From contig CANJKZ010000922.1 in the NCBI GenBank assembly GCA_947471745.1, forward strand, positions 384,501-448,500: 64,000 nucleotides of DNA. Reading direction: 5' to 3'. The translations under genes and the position numbers were made by a program. The notes under the pieces are model-generated. The model was not told the DNA's origin, did not search any database, and worked only from the letters and a program-made list of their open reading frames with translations. Below are positions 1 to 15,100 of the stretch, in pieces (position 1 is the stretch's first letter; each line of letters begins with the position of its first letter). This DNA is from Closterium sp. Naga37s-1. Its lineage: Eukaryota; Streptophyta; Zygnematophyceae; Desmidiales; Closteriaceae.

Positions 1-49
1 TAGAGGGGAGGGGGGCTATGTGCATGGGTGCATGGTGGGGGCGTGGGTA

Positions 50-110
50 GGGGCATGGCCCATGCCTTTGGACTGGGAAAAGCCATGGCACATGGGTTAA
101 CGGGAAAGGA
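50..110. repeat. Outlying left copy of the ~115-bp repeat that borders the satellite
   Basis: A segment containing CCCATGCCTTTGGACTGGGA, followed by AAAGCC and a short purine-rich tail, stands just left of the octamer array. Near-identical copies stand just right of the array at about 19899, 20011 and 20131. The octamer array therefore lies between two members of an older repeat family. Confidence 0.75.
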
Positions 111-111
111 G

Positions 112-3100
112 AATGTGCATGGGTGCATGGGTGCGTGGGTGCATGGGTGCATGGGTGCATGGGTGCATGGGTGCATGGGTGCATGGGTGCATGGGTGCAT
201 GGGTGCATGGGTGCGTGGGTGCGTGGGTGCGTGGGTGCGTGGGTGCATGGGTGCATGGGTGCATGGGTGCATGGGTGCATGGGTGCATGGGTGCGTGGGT
301 GCATGGGTGCGTGGGTGCATGGGTGCATGGGTGCGTGGGTGCGTGGGTGCCTGGGTGCGTGGGTGCATGGGTGCATGGGTGCATGGGTGCATGGGTGCAT
401 GGGTGCATGGGTGCATGGGTGCATGGGTGCATGGGTGCGTGGGTGCATGGGTGCATGGGTGCATGGGTGCATGGGTGCATGGGTGCATGGGTGCATGGGT
501 GCGTGGGTGCGTGGGTGCGTGGGTGCGTGGGTGCGTGGGTGCATGGGTGCATGGGTGCATGGGTGCATGGGTGCATGGGTGCATGGGTGCGTGGGTGCGT
601 GGGTGCGTGGGTGCATGGGTGCATGGGTGCATGGGTGCATGGGTGCATGGGTGCATGGGTGCATGGATGCATGGGTGCATGGGTGCATGGGTGCATGGGT
701 GCATGGGTGCATGGGTGCATGGGTGCGTGGGTGCGTGGGTGCGTGGGTGCATGGGTGCATGGGTGCATGGGTGCATGGGTGCGTGGGTGCGTGGGTGCCT
801 GGGTGCGTGGGTGCATGGGTGCATGGGTGCATGGGTGCATGGGTGCATGGGTGCATGGGTGCATGGGTGCATGGGTGCATGGGTGCATGGGTGCATGGGT
901 GCATGGGTGCATGGGTGCATGGGTGCATGGGTGCGTGGGTGCATGGGTGCGTGGGTGCATGGGTGCATGGGTGCATGGGTGCATGGGTGCATGGGTGCAT
1001 GGGTGCGTGGGTGCGTGGGTGCGTGGGTGCGTGGGTGCATGGGTGCATGGGTGCATGGGTGCATGGGTGCATGGGTGCATGGGTGCGTGGGTGCCTGGGT
1101 GCGTGGGTGCATGGGTGCATGGGTGCGTGGGTGCGTGGGTGCCTGGGTGCGTGGGTGCATGGGTGCATGGGTGCATGGGTGCATGGGTGCATGGGTGCAT
1201 GGGTGCATGGGTGCATGGGTGCATGGGTGCATGGGTGCATGGGTGCATGGGTGCGTGGGTGCATGGGTGCATGGGTGCATGGGTGCATGGGTGCATGGGT
1301 GCATGGGTGCGTGGGTGCGTGGGTGCATGGGTGCGTGGGTGCATGGGTGCATGGGTGCATGGGTGCATGGGTGCATGGGTGCATGGGTGCGTGGGTGCGT
1401 GGGTGCGTGGGTGCGTGGGTGCATGGGTGCATGGGTGCATGGGTGCATGGGTGCATGGGTGCATGGGTGCATGGGTGCATGGGTGCATGGGTGCATGGGT
1501 GCATGGGTGCATGGGTGCATGGGTGCGTGGGTGCGTGGGTGCATGGGTGCATGGGTGCATGGGTGCATGGGTGCATGGGTGCATGGGTGCATGGGTGGTG
1601 CATGGGTGCGTGGGTGCATGGGTGCGTGGGTGCATGGGTGCGTGGGTGCATGGGTGCATGGGTGCATGGGTGCATGGGTGCGTGGGTGCGTGGGTGCGTG
1701 GGTGCCTGGGTGCGTGGGTGCATGGGTGCATGGGTGCATGGGTGCATGGGTGCATGGGTGCATGGGTGCATGGGTGCATGGGTGCATGGGTGCATGGGTG
1801 CATGGGTGCATGGGTGCATGGGTGCATGGGTGCATGGGTGCATGGGTGCATGGGTGCATGGGTGCATGGGTGCATGGGTGCATGGGTGCATGGGTGCATG
1901 GGTGCATGGGTGCATGGGTGCATGGGTGCATGGGTGCATGGGTGCATGGGTGCATGGGTGCATGGGTGCATGGGTGCATGGGTGCATGGGTGCATGGGTG
2001 CATGGGTGCATGGGTGCATGGGTGCATGGGTGCATGGGTGCATGGGTGCATGGGTGCATGGGTGCATGGGTGCGGGTGCGTGGGTGCGTGGGTGCGTGGG
2101 TGCGTGGGTGCGTGGGTGCGTGGGTGCGTGGGTGCGTGGGTGCGTGGGTGCATGGGTGCATGGGTGCATGGGTGCATGGGTGCATGGGTGCATGGGTGCA
2201 TGGGTGCATGGGTGCATGGGTGCATGGGTGCGGGTGCATGGGTGCGGGTGCGTGGGTGCGTGGGTGCGTGGGTGCGTGGGTGCGTGGGTGCGTGGGTGCG
2301 TGGGTGCGTGGGTGCGTGGGTGCATGGGTGCATGGGTGCATGGGTGCATGGGTGCATGGGTGCATGGGTGCATGGGTGCATGGGTGCGTGGGTGCGTGGG
2401 TGCGTGGGTGCGTGGGTGCGTGGGTGCGTGGGTGCGTGGGTGCGTGGGTGCGTGGGTGCGTGGGTGCGTGGGTGCCTGGGTGCATGGGTGCATGGGTGCA
2501 TGGGTGCATGGGTGCATGGATGCATGCATGGGTGCATGGGTGCATGCATGGGTGCATGGGTGCATGGGTGCATGCATGGGTGCATGGGTGCATGGGTGCA
2601 TGGGTGCATGGGTGCATGGGTGCATGGGTGCATGGGTGCATGGGTGCGTGGGTGCGTGGGTGCCTGGGTGCGTGGGTGCGTGGGTGCGTGGGTGCGTGGG
2701 TGCGTGGGTGCGTGGGTGCGTGGGTGCATGGGTGCATGGGTGCATGGGTGCATGGGTGCATGGGTGCATGGGTGCATGGGTGCATGGGTGCAAGGGTTGC
2801 ATGGGTGCATGCATGGATGCATGCATGGGTGCATGGGTGCATGGGTGCATGGGTGCATGGGTGCATGGGTGCATGGGTGCATGGGTGCATGGGTGCATGG
2901 ATGCATGCATGGGTGCATGGGTGCATGGGTGCATGGGTGCATGGGTGCATGGGTGCATGGGTGCATGGGTGCATGGGTGCATGGGTGCATGGGTGCATGG
3001 GTGCATGGGTGCATGGGTGCATGGATGCATGCATGGGTGCATGGGTGCATGCATGGGTGCATGGGTGCATGGGTGCATGGGTGCATGGGTGCATGGGTGC

Positions 3101-6100
3101 ATGGGTGCATGGGTGCATGGGTGCATGGGTGCATGGGTGCATGGGTGCATGGGTGCATGGGTGCATGGAAGCATGGGTGCATGGAAGCATGGGTGCATGG
3201 GTGCATGGGTGCATGGTGCATGGGTGCATGGGTGCATGGGTGCATGGATGCATGCATGGGTGCATGGGTGCATGGGTGCATGGGTGCATGGGTGCATGGG
3301 TGCATGAATGCATGCATGGGTGCATGGGTGCATGGGTGCATGGGTGCATGGGTGCATGGGTGCATGGGTGCATGGGTGCATGGGTGCATGGGTGCATGGG
3401 TGCATGGGTGCATGGGTGCATGGGTGCATGGGTGCATGGGTGCATGGGTGCATGGGTGCATGGGTGCATGGGTGCATGGGTGCATGGGTGCATGGGTGCG
3501 GGTGCATGGGTGCGGGTGCGTGGGTGCGTGGTGCGTGGGTGCGTGGGTGCGTGGGTGCGTGGGTGCGTGGGTGCATGGGTTGCATGGGTGCATGGGTGCA
3601 TGGGTGCATGGGTGCATGGGTGCATGGGTGCATGGGTGCATGGGTGCATGGGTGCATGGGTGCATGGGTGCATGGGTGCATGGGTGCATGGGTGCATGGG
3701 TGCATGGGTGCATGGGTGCATGGGTGCATGGGTGCGGGTGCATGGGTGCGGGTGCGTGGGTGCGTGGGTGCGTGGGTGCGTGGGTGCGTGGGTGCGTGGG
3801 TGCGTGGGTGCGTGGGTGCGTGGGTGCATGGGTGCATGGGTGCATGGGTGCATGGGTGCATGGGTGCATGGGTGCATGGGTGCATGGGTGCATGGGTGCA
3901 TGGGTGCATGGGTGCGTGGGTGCGGTGCGTGGGTGCATGGGTGCGTGGGTGCGTGGGTGCGTGGGTGCGTGGGTGCGTGGGTGCATGGGTGCGTGGGTGC
4001 ATGGGTGCATGGGTGCATGGGTGCATGGGTGCATGGGTGCATGGGTGCATGGGTGCATGGGTGCATGGGTGCATGGGTGCATGGGTGCATGGGTGCATGG
4101 GTGCGTGGGTGCATGGGTGCGTGGGTGCATGGGTGCGTGGGTGCGTGGGTACATGGGTGCGTGGGTGCGTGGGTGCGTGGGTGCGTGGGTGCGTGGGTGC
4201 GTGGGTGCGTGGGTGCGTGGGTGCATGGGTGCGTGGGTGCATGGGTGCATGGGTGCATGGGTGCATGGGTGCATGGGTGCATGGGTGCATGGGTGCATGG
4301 GTGCATGGGTGCATGGGTGCATGGGTGCATGGGTGCATGGGTGCATGGGTGCATGGGTGCATGGGTGCATGGGTGCATGGGTGCATGGGTGCATGGGTGC
4401 ATGGGTGCATGGGTGCATGGGTGCATGGGTGCATGGGTGCATGGGTGCATGGGTGCATGGGTGCATGGGTGCATGGGTGCATGGGTGCATGGGTGCATGG
4501 GTGCATGGGTGCATGGGTGCATGGTGCATGCATGGGTGCATGGGTGCATGGGTGCATGGGTGCATGGGTGCATGGGTGCATGGGTGCATGGGTGCATGGG
4601 TGCATGGGTGCATGGGTGCGTGGGTGCGTGGGTGCATGGGTGCATGGGTGCGTGGGTGCATGGGTGCATGGATGCATGGGTGCATGGGTGCATGGGTGCA
4701 TGGGTGCATGGGTGCATGGGTGCATGGGTGCATGGGTGCATGGGTGCATGCATGGATGCATGCATGGGTGCATGGGTGCATGGGTGCATGGGTGCATGGG
4801 TGCATGGGTGCATGGGTGCATGGGTGCATGGGTGCATGGGTGCATGGGTGCATGGGTGCATGGGTGCATGGGTGCATGGATGCATGCATGGGTGCATGGG
4901 TGCATGGGTGCATGGGTGCATGGGTGCATGGGTGCATGGGTGCATGGGTGCATGGGTGCATGGGTGCATGGGTGCATGGGTGCATGGGTGCATGGGTGCA
5001 TGGATGCATGCATGGGTGCATGGGTGCATGGGTGCATGGGTGCATGGGTGCATGGGTGCATGGGTGCATGGGTGCATGGGTGCATGGGTGCATGGGTGCA
5101 TGGGTGCATGGGTGCATGGGTGCATGGAAGCATGGGTGCATGGAAGCATGGGTGCATGGGTGCATGGGTGCATGGTGCATGGGTGCATGGGTGCATGGGT
5201 GCATGGATGCATGCATGGGTGCATGGGTGCATGGGTGCATGGGTGCATGGGTGCATGGGTGCATGGATGCATGCATGGGTGCATGGGTGCATGGGTGCAT
5301 GGGTGCATGGGTGCATGGGTGCATGGGTGCATGGGTGCATGGGTGCATGGGTGCATGGGTGCATGGGTGCATGGGTGCATGGGTGCATGGGTGCATGGGT
5401 GCATGGGTGCATGGGTGCATGGGTGCATGGGTGCATGGGTGCATGGGTGCATGGGTGCGGGTGCATGGGTGCGGGTGCGTGGGTGCGTGGGTGCGTGGGT
5501 GCGTGGGTGCGTGGGTGCGTGGGTGCGTGGGTGCGTGGGTGCGTGGGTGCGTGGGTGCATGGGTGCATGGGTTTGCATGGGTGCATGGGTGCATGGGTGC
5601 ATGGGTGCATGGGTGCATGGGTGCATGGGTGCATGGGTGCATGGGTGCATGGGTGCATGGGTGCATGGGTGCATGGGTGCATGGGTGCATGGGTGCATGG
5701 GTGCATGGGTGCGGGTGCGTGGGTGCGTGGGTGCGTGGGTGCGTGGGTGCGTGGGTGCGTGGGTGCGTGGGTGCGTGGGTGCGTGGGTGCGTGGGTGCGT
5801 GGGTGCGTGGGTGCGTGGGTGCATGGGTGCATGGGTGCATGGGTGCATGGGTGCATGGGTGCATGGGTGCATGGGTGCATGGGTGCATGGGTGCATGGGT
5901 GCATGGGTGCGGGTGCATGGGTGCGGGTGCGTGGGTGCGTGGGTGCGTGGGTGCGTGGGTGCGTGGGTGCGTGGGTGCGTGGGTGCGTGGGTGCCTGGGT
6001 GCGTGGGTGCATGGGTGCATGGGTGCATGGGTGCATGGGTGCATGGGTGCATGGGTGCATGGGTGCATGGGTGCGTGGGTGCATGGGTGCATGGGTGCAT

Positions 6101-9100
6101 GGGTGCGTGGGTGCGTGGGTGCGTGGGTGCGTGGGTGCGTGGGTGCGTGGGTGCGTGGGTGCGTGGGTGCATGGGTGCCTGGGTGCATGGGTGCATGGGT
6201 GCATGGGTGCATGGGTGCATGGGTGCATGGATGCATGCATGGGTGCATGGGTGCATGCATGGGTGCATGGGTGCATGGGTGCATGCATGGGTGCATGGGT
6301 GCATGGGTGCATGGGTGCATGGGTGCATGGGTGCATGGGTGCATGGGTGCATGGGTGCATGGGTGCGTGGGTGCATGGGTGCGTGGGTGCGTGGGTGCGT
6401 GGGTGCGTGGGTGCATGGGTGCATGGATGCATGGGTGCATGGGTGCATGGGTGCATGGGTGCATGGGTGCATGGGTGCATGGGTGCATGGGTGCATGGGT
6501 GCATGCATGGATGCATGCATGGGTGCATGGGTGCATGGGTGCATGGGTGCATGGGTGCATGGGTGCATGGGTGCATGGGTGCATGGGTGCATGGGTGCAT
6601 GGGTGCATGGGTGCATGGGTGCATGGGTGCATGGGTGCATGGATGCATGCATGGGTGCATGGGTGCATGGGTGCATGGGTGCATGGGTGCATGGGTGCAT
6701 GGGTGCATGGGTGCATGGGTGCATGGGTGCATGGGTGCATGGGTGCATGGGTGCATGGATGCATGCATGGGTGCATGGGTGCATGGGTGCATGGGTGCAT
6801 GGGTGCATGGGTGCATGGGTGCATGGGTGCATGGGTGCATGGGTGCATGGGTGCATGGAAGCATGGGTGCATGGGTGCATGGGTGCATGGGTGCATGGTG
6901 CATGGGTGCATGGGTGCATGGGTGCATGGATGCATGCATGGGTGCATGGGTGCATGGGTGCATGGGTGCATGGGTGCATGGGTGCATGCATGGGTGCATG
7001 GGTGCATGGGTGCATGGGTGCATGGGTGCATGGGTGCATGGGTGCATGGGTGCATGGGTGCATGGGTGCATGGGTGCATGGGTGCATGGGTGCATGGGTG
7101 CATGGGTGCATGGGTGCATGGGTGCATGGGTGCATGGGTGCATGGGTGCATGGGTGCATGGGTGCATGGGTGCATGGGTGCATGGGTGCATGGGTGCATG
7201 GGTGCATGGGTGCATGGGTGCATGGGTGCATGGGTGCATGGGTGCATGGGTGCGGGTGCGTGGGTGCGTGGGTGCGTGGGTGCGTGGGTGCGTGGGTGCG
7301 TGGGTGCGTGGGTGCGTGGGTGCATGGGTGCATGGGTGCATGGGTGTGCATGGGTGCATGGGTGCATGGGTGCATGGGTGCATGGGTGCATGGGTGCATG
7401 GGTGCATGGGTGCATGGGTGCATGGGTGCATGGGTGCGTGGGTGCGTGGGTGCGTGGGTGCGTGGGTGCATGGGTGCCTGGGTGCATGGGTGCATGGGTG
7501 CATGGGTGCATGGGTGCATGGATGCATGCATGGGTGCATGGATGCATGCATGGGTGCATGGGTGCATGGGTGCATGCATGGGTGCATGGGTGCATGGGTG
7601 CATGGGTGCATGGGTGCATGGGTGCATGGGTGCATGGGTGCATGGAAGCATGGGTGCATGGGTGCATGGAAGCATGGATGCATGGGTGCATGGGTGCGTG
7701 GGTGCATGGGTGCGTGGGTGCGTGGGTGCATGGGTGCGTGGGTGCATGGGTGCATGGATGCATGGGTGCATGGGTGCATGGGTGCATGGGTGCATGGGTG
7801 CATGGGTGCGTGGGTGCATGGGTGCGTGGGTGCATGGGTGCGTGGGTGCATGGGTGCGTGGGTGCATGGGTGCATGGAAGCATGGGTGCATGGAAGCATG
7901 GGTGCATGGTGCATGGGTGCATGGGTGCATGGGTGCATGGGTGCATGGGTGCGTGGGTGCATGGGTGCGTGGGTGCATGGGTGCATGGAAGCATGGGTGC
8001 ATGGAAGCATGGGTGCATGGGTGCATGGGTGCATGGGTGCATGGGTGCATGGGTGCATGGAAGCATGGGTGCATGGAAAGCATGGGTGCATGGGTGCATG
8101 GGTGCATGGGTGCATGGGTGCATGGGTGCATGGGTGCATGGGTGCATGGGTGCATGGGTGCATGGGTGCATGGGTGCATGGGTGCATGGGTGCATGGGTG
8201 CATGGGTGCATGGGTGCATGGGTGCATGGGTGCATGGGTGCATGGGTGCATGGGTGCATGGGTGCATGGAAGCATGGGTGCATGGGTGCATGGGTGCATG
8301 GGTGCATGGGTGCATGGGTGCATGGGTGCATGGAAGCATGGGTGCATGGGTGCATGGGTGCATGGGTGCATGGGTGCATGGAAGCATGGGTGCATGGGTG
8401 CATGGGTGCATGGTGCATGGGTGCATGGGTGCATGGGTGCATGGGTGCATGGGTGCATGGGTGCATGGGTGCATGGGTGCATGGGTGCATGGGTGCATGG
8501 GTGCATGGGTGCATGGGTGCATGGGTGCATGGGTGCATGGGTGCATGGGTGCATGGGTGCATGGGTGCATGGGTGCATGGGTGCATGGGTGCATGGGTGC
8601 ATGGGTGCATGGGTGCATGGTGCATGGGTGCATGGGTGCATGGGTGCATGGGTGGGCATGGGTGCATGGGTGCATGGGTGCATGGGTGCATGGGTGCGGG
8701 TGGGCATGGGTGCATGGGTGCATGGGTGCGTGGGTGCATGGGTGCGGGTGCGTGGGTGCGTGGGTGCGTGGGTGCGTGGGTGCGTGGGTGCGTGGGTGCG
8801 TGGGTGCGTGGGTGCGTGGGTGCATGGGTGCATGGGTGCATGGGTTTGCATGGGTGCATGGGTGCATGGGTGCATGGGTGCATGGGTGCATGGGTGCATG
8901 GGTGCATGGGTGCATGGGTGCATGGGTGCGTGGGTGCATGGGTGCGTGGGTGCGTGGGTGCGTGGGTGCATGGGTGCCTGGGTGCATGGGTGCATGGGTG
9001 CATGGGTGCATGGGTGCATGGATGCATGCATGGGTGCATGGATGCATGCATGGGTGCATGGGTGCATGGGTGCATGCATGGGTGCATGGGTGCATGGGTG

Positions 9101-12100
9101 CATGGGTGCATGGGTGCATGGGTGCATGGAAGCATGGGTGCATGGGTGCATGGAAGCATGGGTGCATGGGTGCATGGGTGCATGGATGCATGCATGGGTG
9201 CATGGGTGCATGGGTGCATGGGTGCATGGGTGCATGGGTGCATGGGTGCATGGGTGCGTGGGTGCATGGGTGCGTGGGTGCATGGGTGCGTGGGTGCATG
9301 GGTGCATGGGTGCATGGGTGCATGGAAGCATGGGTGCATGGGTGCATGGGTGCATGGGTGCATGGGTGCATGGGTGCATGGGTGCATGGGTGCATGGGTG
9401 CATGGAAGCATGGGTGCATGGAAGCATGGGTGCATGGGTGCATGGGTGCATGGGTGCATGGGTGCATGGGTGCATGGGTGCATGGAAGCATGGGTGCATG
9501 GGTGCATGGGTGCATGGGTGCATGGGTGCATGGGTGCATGGGTGCATGGAAGCATGGGTGCATGGGTGCATGGGTGCATGGGTGCATGGGTGCGTGGGTG
9601 CGTGGGTGCGTGGGTGCATGGGTGCATGGGTGCATGGGTGCATGGGTGCATGGGTGCATGGGTGCATGGGTGCATGGGTGCATGGGTGCGTGGGTGCGTG
9701 GGTGCGGGTTTGCATGGGTGCATGGGTGCATGGGTGCATGGGTGCATGGGTGCATGGGTGCATGGGTGCATGGGTGCATGGATGCATGCATGGGTGCATG
9801 GGTGCATGGGTGCATGGGTGCATGGGTGCATGGATGCATGCATGGGTGCATGGGTGCATGGGTGCATGGGTGCATGGGTGCATGGATGCATGCATGGGTG
9901 CATGGGTGCGTGGGTGCATGGGTGCGTGGGTGCGTGGGTGCATGGGTGCGTGGGTGCATGGGTGCATGGATGCATGGGTGCATGGGTGCATGGGTGCATG
10001 GGTGCATGGGTGCGTGGGTGCATGGGTGCGTGGGTGCATGGGTGCGTGGGTGCATGGGTGCGTGGGTGCATGGGTGCATGGAAGCATGGGTGCATGGAAG
10101 CATGGGTGCATGGTGCATGGGTGCATGGGTGCATGGGTGCATGGGTGCATGGGTGCGTGGGTGCATGGGTGCATGGGTGCATGGGTGCATGGAAGCATGG
10201 GTGCATGGAAGCATGGGTGCATGGGTGCATGGGTGCATGGGTGCATGGGTGCATGGGTGCATGGAAGCATGGGTGCATGGAAGCATGGGTGCATGGGTGC
10301 ATGGGTGCATGGGTGCATGGGTGCATGGGTGCATGGGTGCATGGGTGCATGGGTGCATGGGTGCATGGGTGCATGGGTGCATGGGTGCATGGGTGCATGG
10401 GTGCATGGGTGCATGGGTGCATGGGTGCATGGGTGCATGGGTGCATGGGTGCATGGGTGCATGGGTGCATGGAAGCATGGGTGCATGGGTGCATGGGTGC
10501 ATGGGTGCATGGGTGCATGGGTGCATGGGTGCATGGAAGCATGGGTGCATGGGTGCATGGGTGCATGGGTGCATGGGTGCATGGAAGCATGGGTGCATGG
10601 GTGCATGGGTGCATGGGTGCATGGGTGCATGGTTGCATGGGTGCATGGGTGCATGGGTGCATGGGTGCATGGGTGCATGGGTGCATGGGTGCATGGGTGC
10701 ATGGGTGCATGGGTGCATGGGTGCATGGGTGCATGGGTGCATGGGTGCATGGGTGCATGGGTGCATGGGTGCATGGGTGCATGGGTGCATGGGTGCATGG
10801 GTGCATGGGTGCATGGGTGCATGGGTGCATGGGTGCATGGGTGCATGGGTGCATGGGTGCATGGGTGCATGGGTGCATGGGTGCATGGGTGCATGGGTGC
10901 ATGGGTGCATGGGTGCATGGGTGCGGGTGGGCATGGGTGCATGGGTGCATGGGTGCATGGGTGCATGGGTGCGGGTGCGTGGGTGCGTGGGTGCGTGGGT
11001 GCGTGGGTGCGTGGGTGCGTGGGTGCGTGGGTGCGTGGGTGCATGGGTGCATGGGTGCATGGGTTTGCATGGGTGCATGGGTGCATGGGTGCATGGGTGC
11101 ATGGGTGCATGGGTGCATGGGTGCATGGGTGCATGGGTGCATGGGTGCGTGGGTGCATGGGTGCGTGGGTGCGTGGGTGCGTGGGTGCATGGGTGCCTGG
11201 GTGCATGGGTGCATGGGTGCATGGGTGCATGGGTGCATGGATGCATGCATGGGTGCATGGATGCATGCATGGGTGCATGGGTGCATGGGTGCATGCATGG
11301 GTGCATGGGTGCATGGGTGCATGGGTGCATGGGTGCATGGGTGCATGGAAGCATGGGTGCATGGGTGCATGGAAGCATGGGTGCATGGGTGCATGGGTGC
11401 ATGGATGCATGCATGGGTGCATGGGTGCATGGGTGCATGGGTGCATGGGTGCATGGGTGCATGGGTGCATGGGTGCATGGGTGCGTGGGTGCATGGGTGC
11501 GTGGGTGCATGGGTGCATGGGTGCATGGGTGCATGGAAGCATGGGTGCATGGGTGCATGGGTGCATGGGTGCATGGGTGCATGGGTGCATGGGTGCATGG
11601 GTGCATGGGTGCATGGAAGCATGGGTGCATGGAAGCATGGGTGCATGGGTGCATGGGTGCATGGGTGCATGGGTGCATGGGTGCATGGGTGCATGGAAGC
11701 ATGGGTGCATGGGTGCATGGGTGCATGGGTGCATGGGTGCATGGGTGCATGGGTGCATGGAAGCATGGGTGCATGGAAGCATGGGTGCATGGGTGCATGG
11801 GTGCATGGGTGCATGGGTGCATGGGTGCATGGGTGCATGGAAGCATGGGTGCATGGGTGCATGGGTGCATGGGTGCATGGGTGCATGGAAGCATGGGTGC
11901 ATGGGTGCATGGGTGCATGGGTGCATGGGTGCGTGGGTGCATGGGTGCGTGGGTGCGTGGGTGCGTGGGTGCGCATGGGTGCATGGGTGCATGGGTGCAT
12001 GGGTGCATGGGTGCATGGGTGCATGGGTGCATGGGTGCGTGGGTGCGTGGGTGCATGGGTTTGCATGGGTGCATGGGTGCATGGGTGCATGGGTGCATGG

Positions 12101-15100
12101 GTGCATGGGTGCATGGGTGCATGGGTGCATGGATGCATGCATGGGTGCATGGGTGCATGGGTGCATGGGTGCATGGGTGCATGGATGCATGCATGGGTGC
12201 ATGGGTGCATGGGTGCATGGGTGCATGGGTGCATGGATGCATGCATGGGTGCATGGGTGCATGGGTGCATGGGTGCATGGGTGCATGGGTGCGTGGGTGC
12301 ATGGGTGCGTGGGTGCATGGGTGCGTGGGTGCATGGGTGCGTGGGTGCATGGGTGCATGGGTGCATGGGTGCATGGAAGCATGGGTGCATGGGTGCATGG
12401 GTGCATGGGTGCATGGGTGCATGGGTGCATGGGTGCATGGGTGCATGGAAGCATGGGTGCATGGAAGTGCATGGGTGCATGGGTGCATGGGTGCATGGGT
12501 GCATGGGTGCATGGGTGCATGGGTGCATGGGTGCATGGGTGCATGGGTGCATGGGTGCATGGGTGCATGGGTGCATGGGTGCATGGGTGCATGGAAGCAT
12601 GGGTGCATGGAAGCATGGGTGCATGGGTGCATGGGTGCATGGGTGCATGGGTGCATGGGTGCATGGGTGCATGGAAGCATGGGTGCATGGGTGCATGGGT
12701 GCATGGGTGCATGGGTGCATGGAAGCATGGGTGCATGGGTGCATGGGTGCATGGGTGCATGGGTGCATGGGTGCATGGGTGCGTGGGTGCATGGGTGCAT
12801 GGGTGCATGGGTGCATGGGTGCATGGGTGCATGGGTGCATGGGTGCATGGGTGCATGGATGCATGCATGGGTGCATGGATGCATGGGTGCATGGGTGCAT
12901 GGGTGCATGGGTGCATGGGTGCATGGGTGCATGGGTGCATGGGTGCATGGGTGCATGGGTGCATGGGTGCATGGGTGCATGGGTGCATGGGTGCATGGGT
13001 GCATGGGTGCATGGGTGCATGGGTGCATGGGTGCATGGGTGCATGGGTGCATGGGTGCATGGGTGCATGGGTGCATGGGTGCATGGATGCATGCATGGGG
13101 GCATGGGTGCATGGGTGCATGGGTGCATGGGGGCATGGGTGCATGGGTGCATGGGTGCATGGGTGCATGGGTGCATGGGTGCATGGAAGCATGGGTGCAT
13201 GGGTGCATGGGTGCATGGATGCATGCATGGGTGCATGGGTGCATGGGTGCATGGGTGCATGGGTGCATGGGTGCATGGGTGCATGGGTGCATGGGTGCAT
13301 GGGTGCGTGGGTGCATGGGTGCGTGGGTGCGTGGGTGCATGGGTGCGTGGGTGCATGGGTGCATGGATGCATGGGTGCATGGGTGCATGGGTGCATGGGT
13401 GCATGGGTGCATGGGTGCATGGGTGCATGGGTGCATGGGTGCATGCATGGATGCATGGGTGCATGGGTGCATGGGTGCATGGGTGCATGGGTGCATGGGT
13501 GCATGGGTGCATGGGTGCATGGGTGCATGGGTGCATGGGTGCATGGGTGCATGGATGGGTGCATGGGTGCATGGGTGCATGGGTGCATGGGTGCATGGGT
13601 GCATGGGTGCATGGGTGCATGGGTGCATGGGTGCATGGGTGCATGGGTGCATGGGTGCATGGGTGCATGGATGCATGCATGGGTGCATGGATGCATGCAT
13701 GGGTGCATGGGTGCATGGGTGCATGGGTGCATGGGTGCATGGGTGCATGGGTGCATGGGTGCATGGGTGCATGGGTGCATGGATGCATGGGTGCATGGAA
13801 GCATGGGTGCATGGAAGCATGGGTGCATGGGTGCATGGGTGCATGGGTGCATGGGTGCATGGGTGCATGGGTGCATGGAAGCATGGGTGCATGGGTGCAT
13901 GGGTGCATGGGTGCATGGGTGCATGGAAGCATGGGTGCATGGGTGCATGGGTGCATGGGTGCATGGGTGCATGGGTGCGTGGGTGCGTGGGTGCATGGGT
14001 GCGTGGGTGCATGGGTGCATGGGTGCATGGGTGCATGGGTGCATGGGTGCATGGGTGCATGGGTGCATGGGTGCATGGGTGCATGGGTGCATGGGTGCAT
14101 GGGTGCATGGGTGCATGGGTGCATGGGTGCATGGGTGCATGGGTGCATGGGTGCATGGGTGCATGGGTGCATGGGTGCATGGGTGCATGGGTGCATGGGT
14201 GCATGGGTGCATGGGTGCATGGGTGCATGGGTGCATGGGTGCATGGGTGCATGGGTGCATGGGTGCGGGTGCGTGGGTGCGTGGGTGCGTGGGTGCGTGG
14301 GTGCGTGGGTGCGTGGGTGCGTGGGTGCGTGGGTGCGTGGGTGCGTGGGTGCATGGGTGCATGGGTGCATGGGTTTGCATGGGTGCATGGTGCATGGGTG
14401 CATGGGTGCATGGGTGCATGGGTGCATGGGTGCATGGGTGCATGGGTGCATGGGTGCGTGGGTGCGTGGGTGCGTGGGTGCGTGGGTGCGTGGGTGCATG
14501 GGTGCCTGGGTGCATTGGTGCATGGGTGCATGGGTGCATGGGTGCATGGATGCATGCATGGGTGCATGGATGCATGCATGGGTGCATGGGTGCATGGGTG
14601 CATGCATGGGTGCATGGGTGCATGGGTGCATGGGTGCATGGGTGCATGGAAGCATGGGTGCATGGGTGCATGGAAGCATGGGTGCATGGGTGCATGGGTG
14701 CATGGATGCATGCATGGGTGCATGGGTGCATGGGTGCATGGGTGCATGGGTGCATGGGTGCATGGGTGCATGGGTGCGTGGGTGCATGGGTGCGTGGGTG
14801 CATGGGTGCGTGGGTGCATGGGTGCATGGGTGCATGGGTGCATGGAAGCATGGGTGCATGGTGCATGGGTGCATGGGTGCATGGGTGCATGGGTGCATGG
14901 GTGCGTGGGTGCATGGGTGCGTGGGTGCATGGGTGCATGGAAGCATGGGTGCATGGAAGCATGGGTGCATGGGTGCATGGGTGCATGGGTGCATGGGTGC
15001 ATGGGTGCATGGGTGCATGGGTGCATGGATGCATGCATGGGTGCATGGATGCATGCATGGGTGCATGGGTGCATGGGTGCATGGGTGCATGGGTGCATGG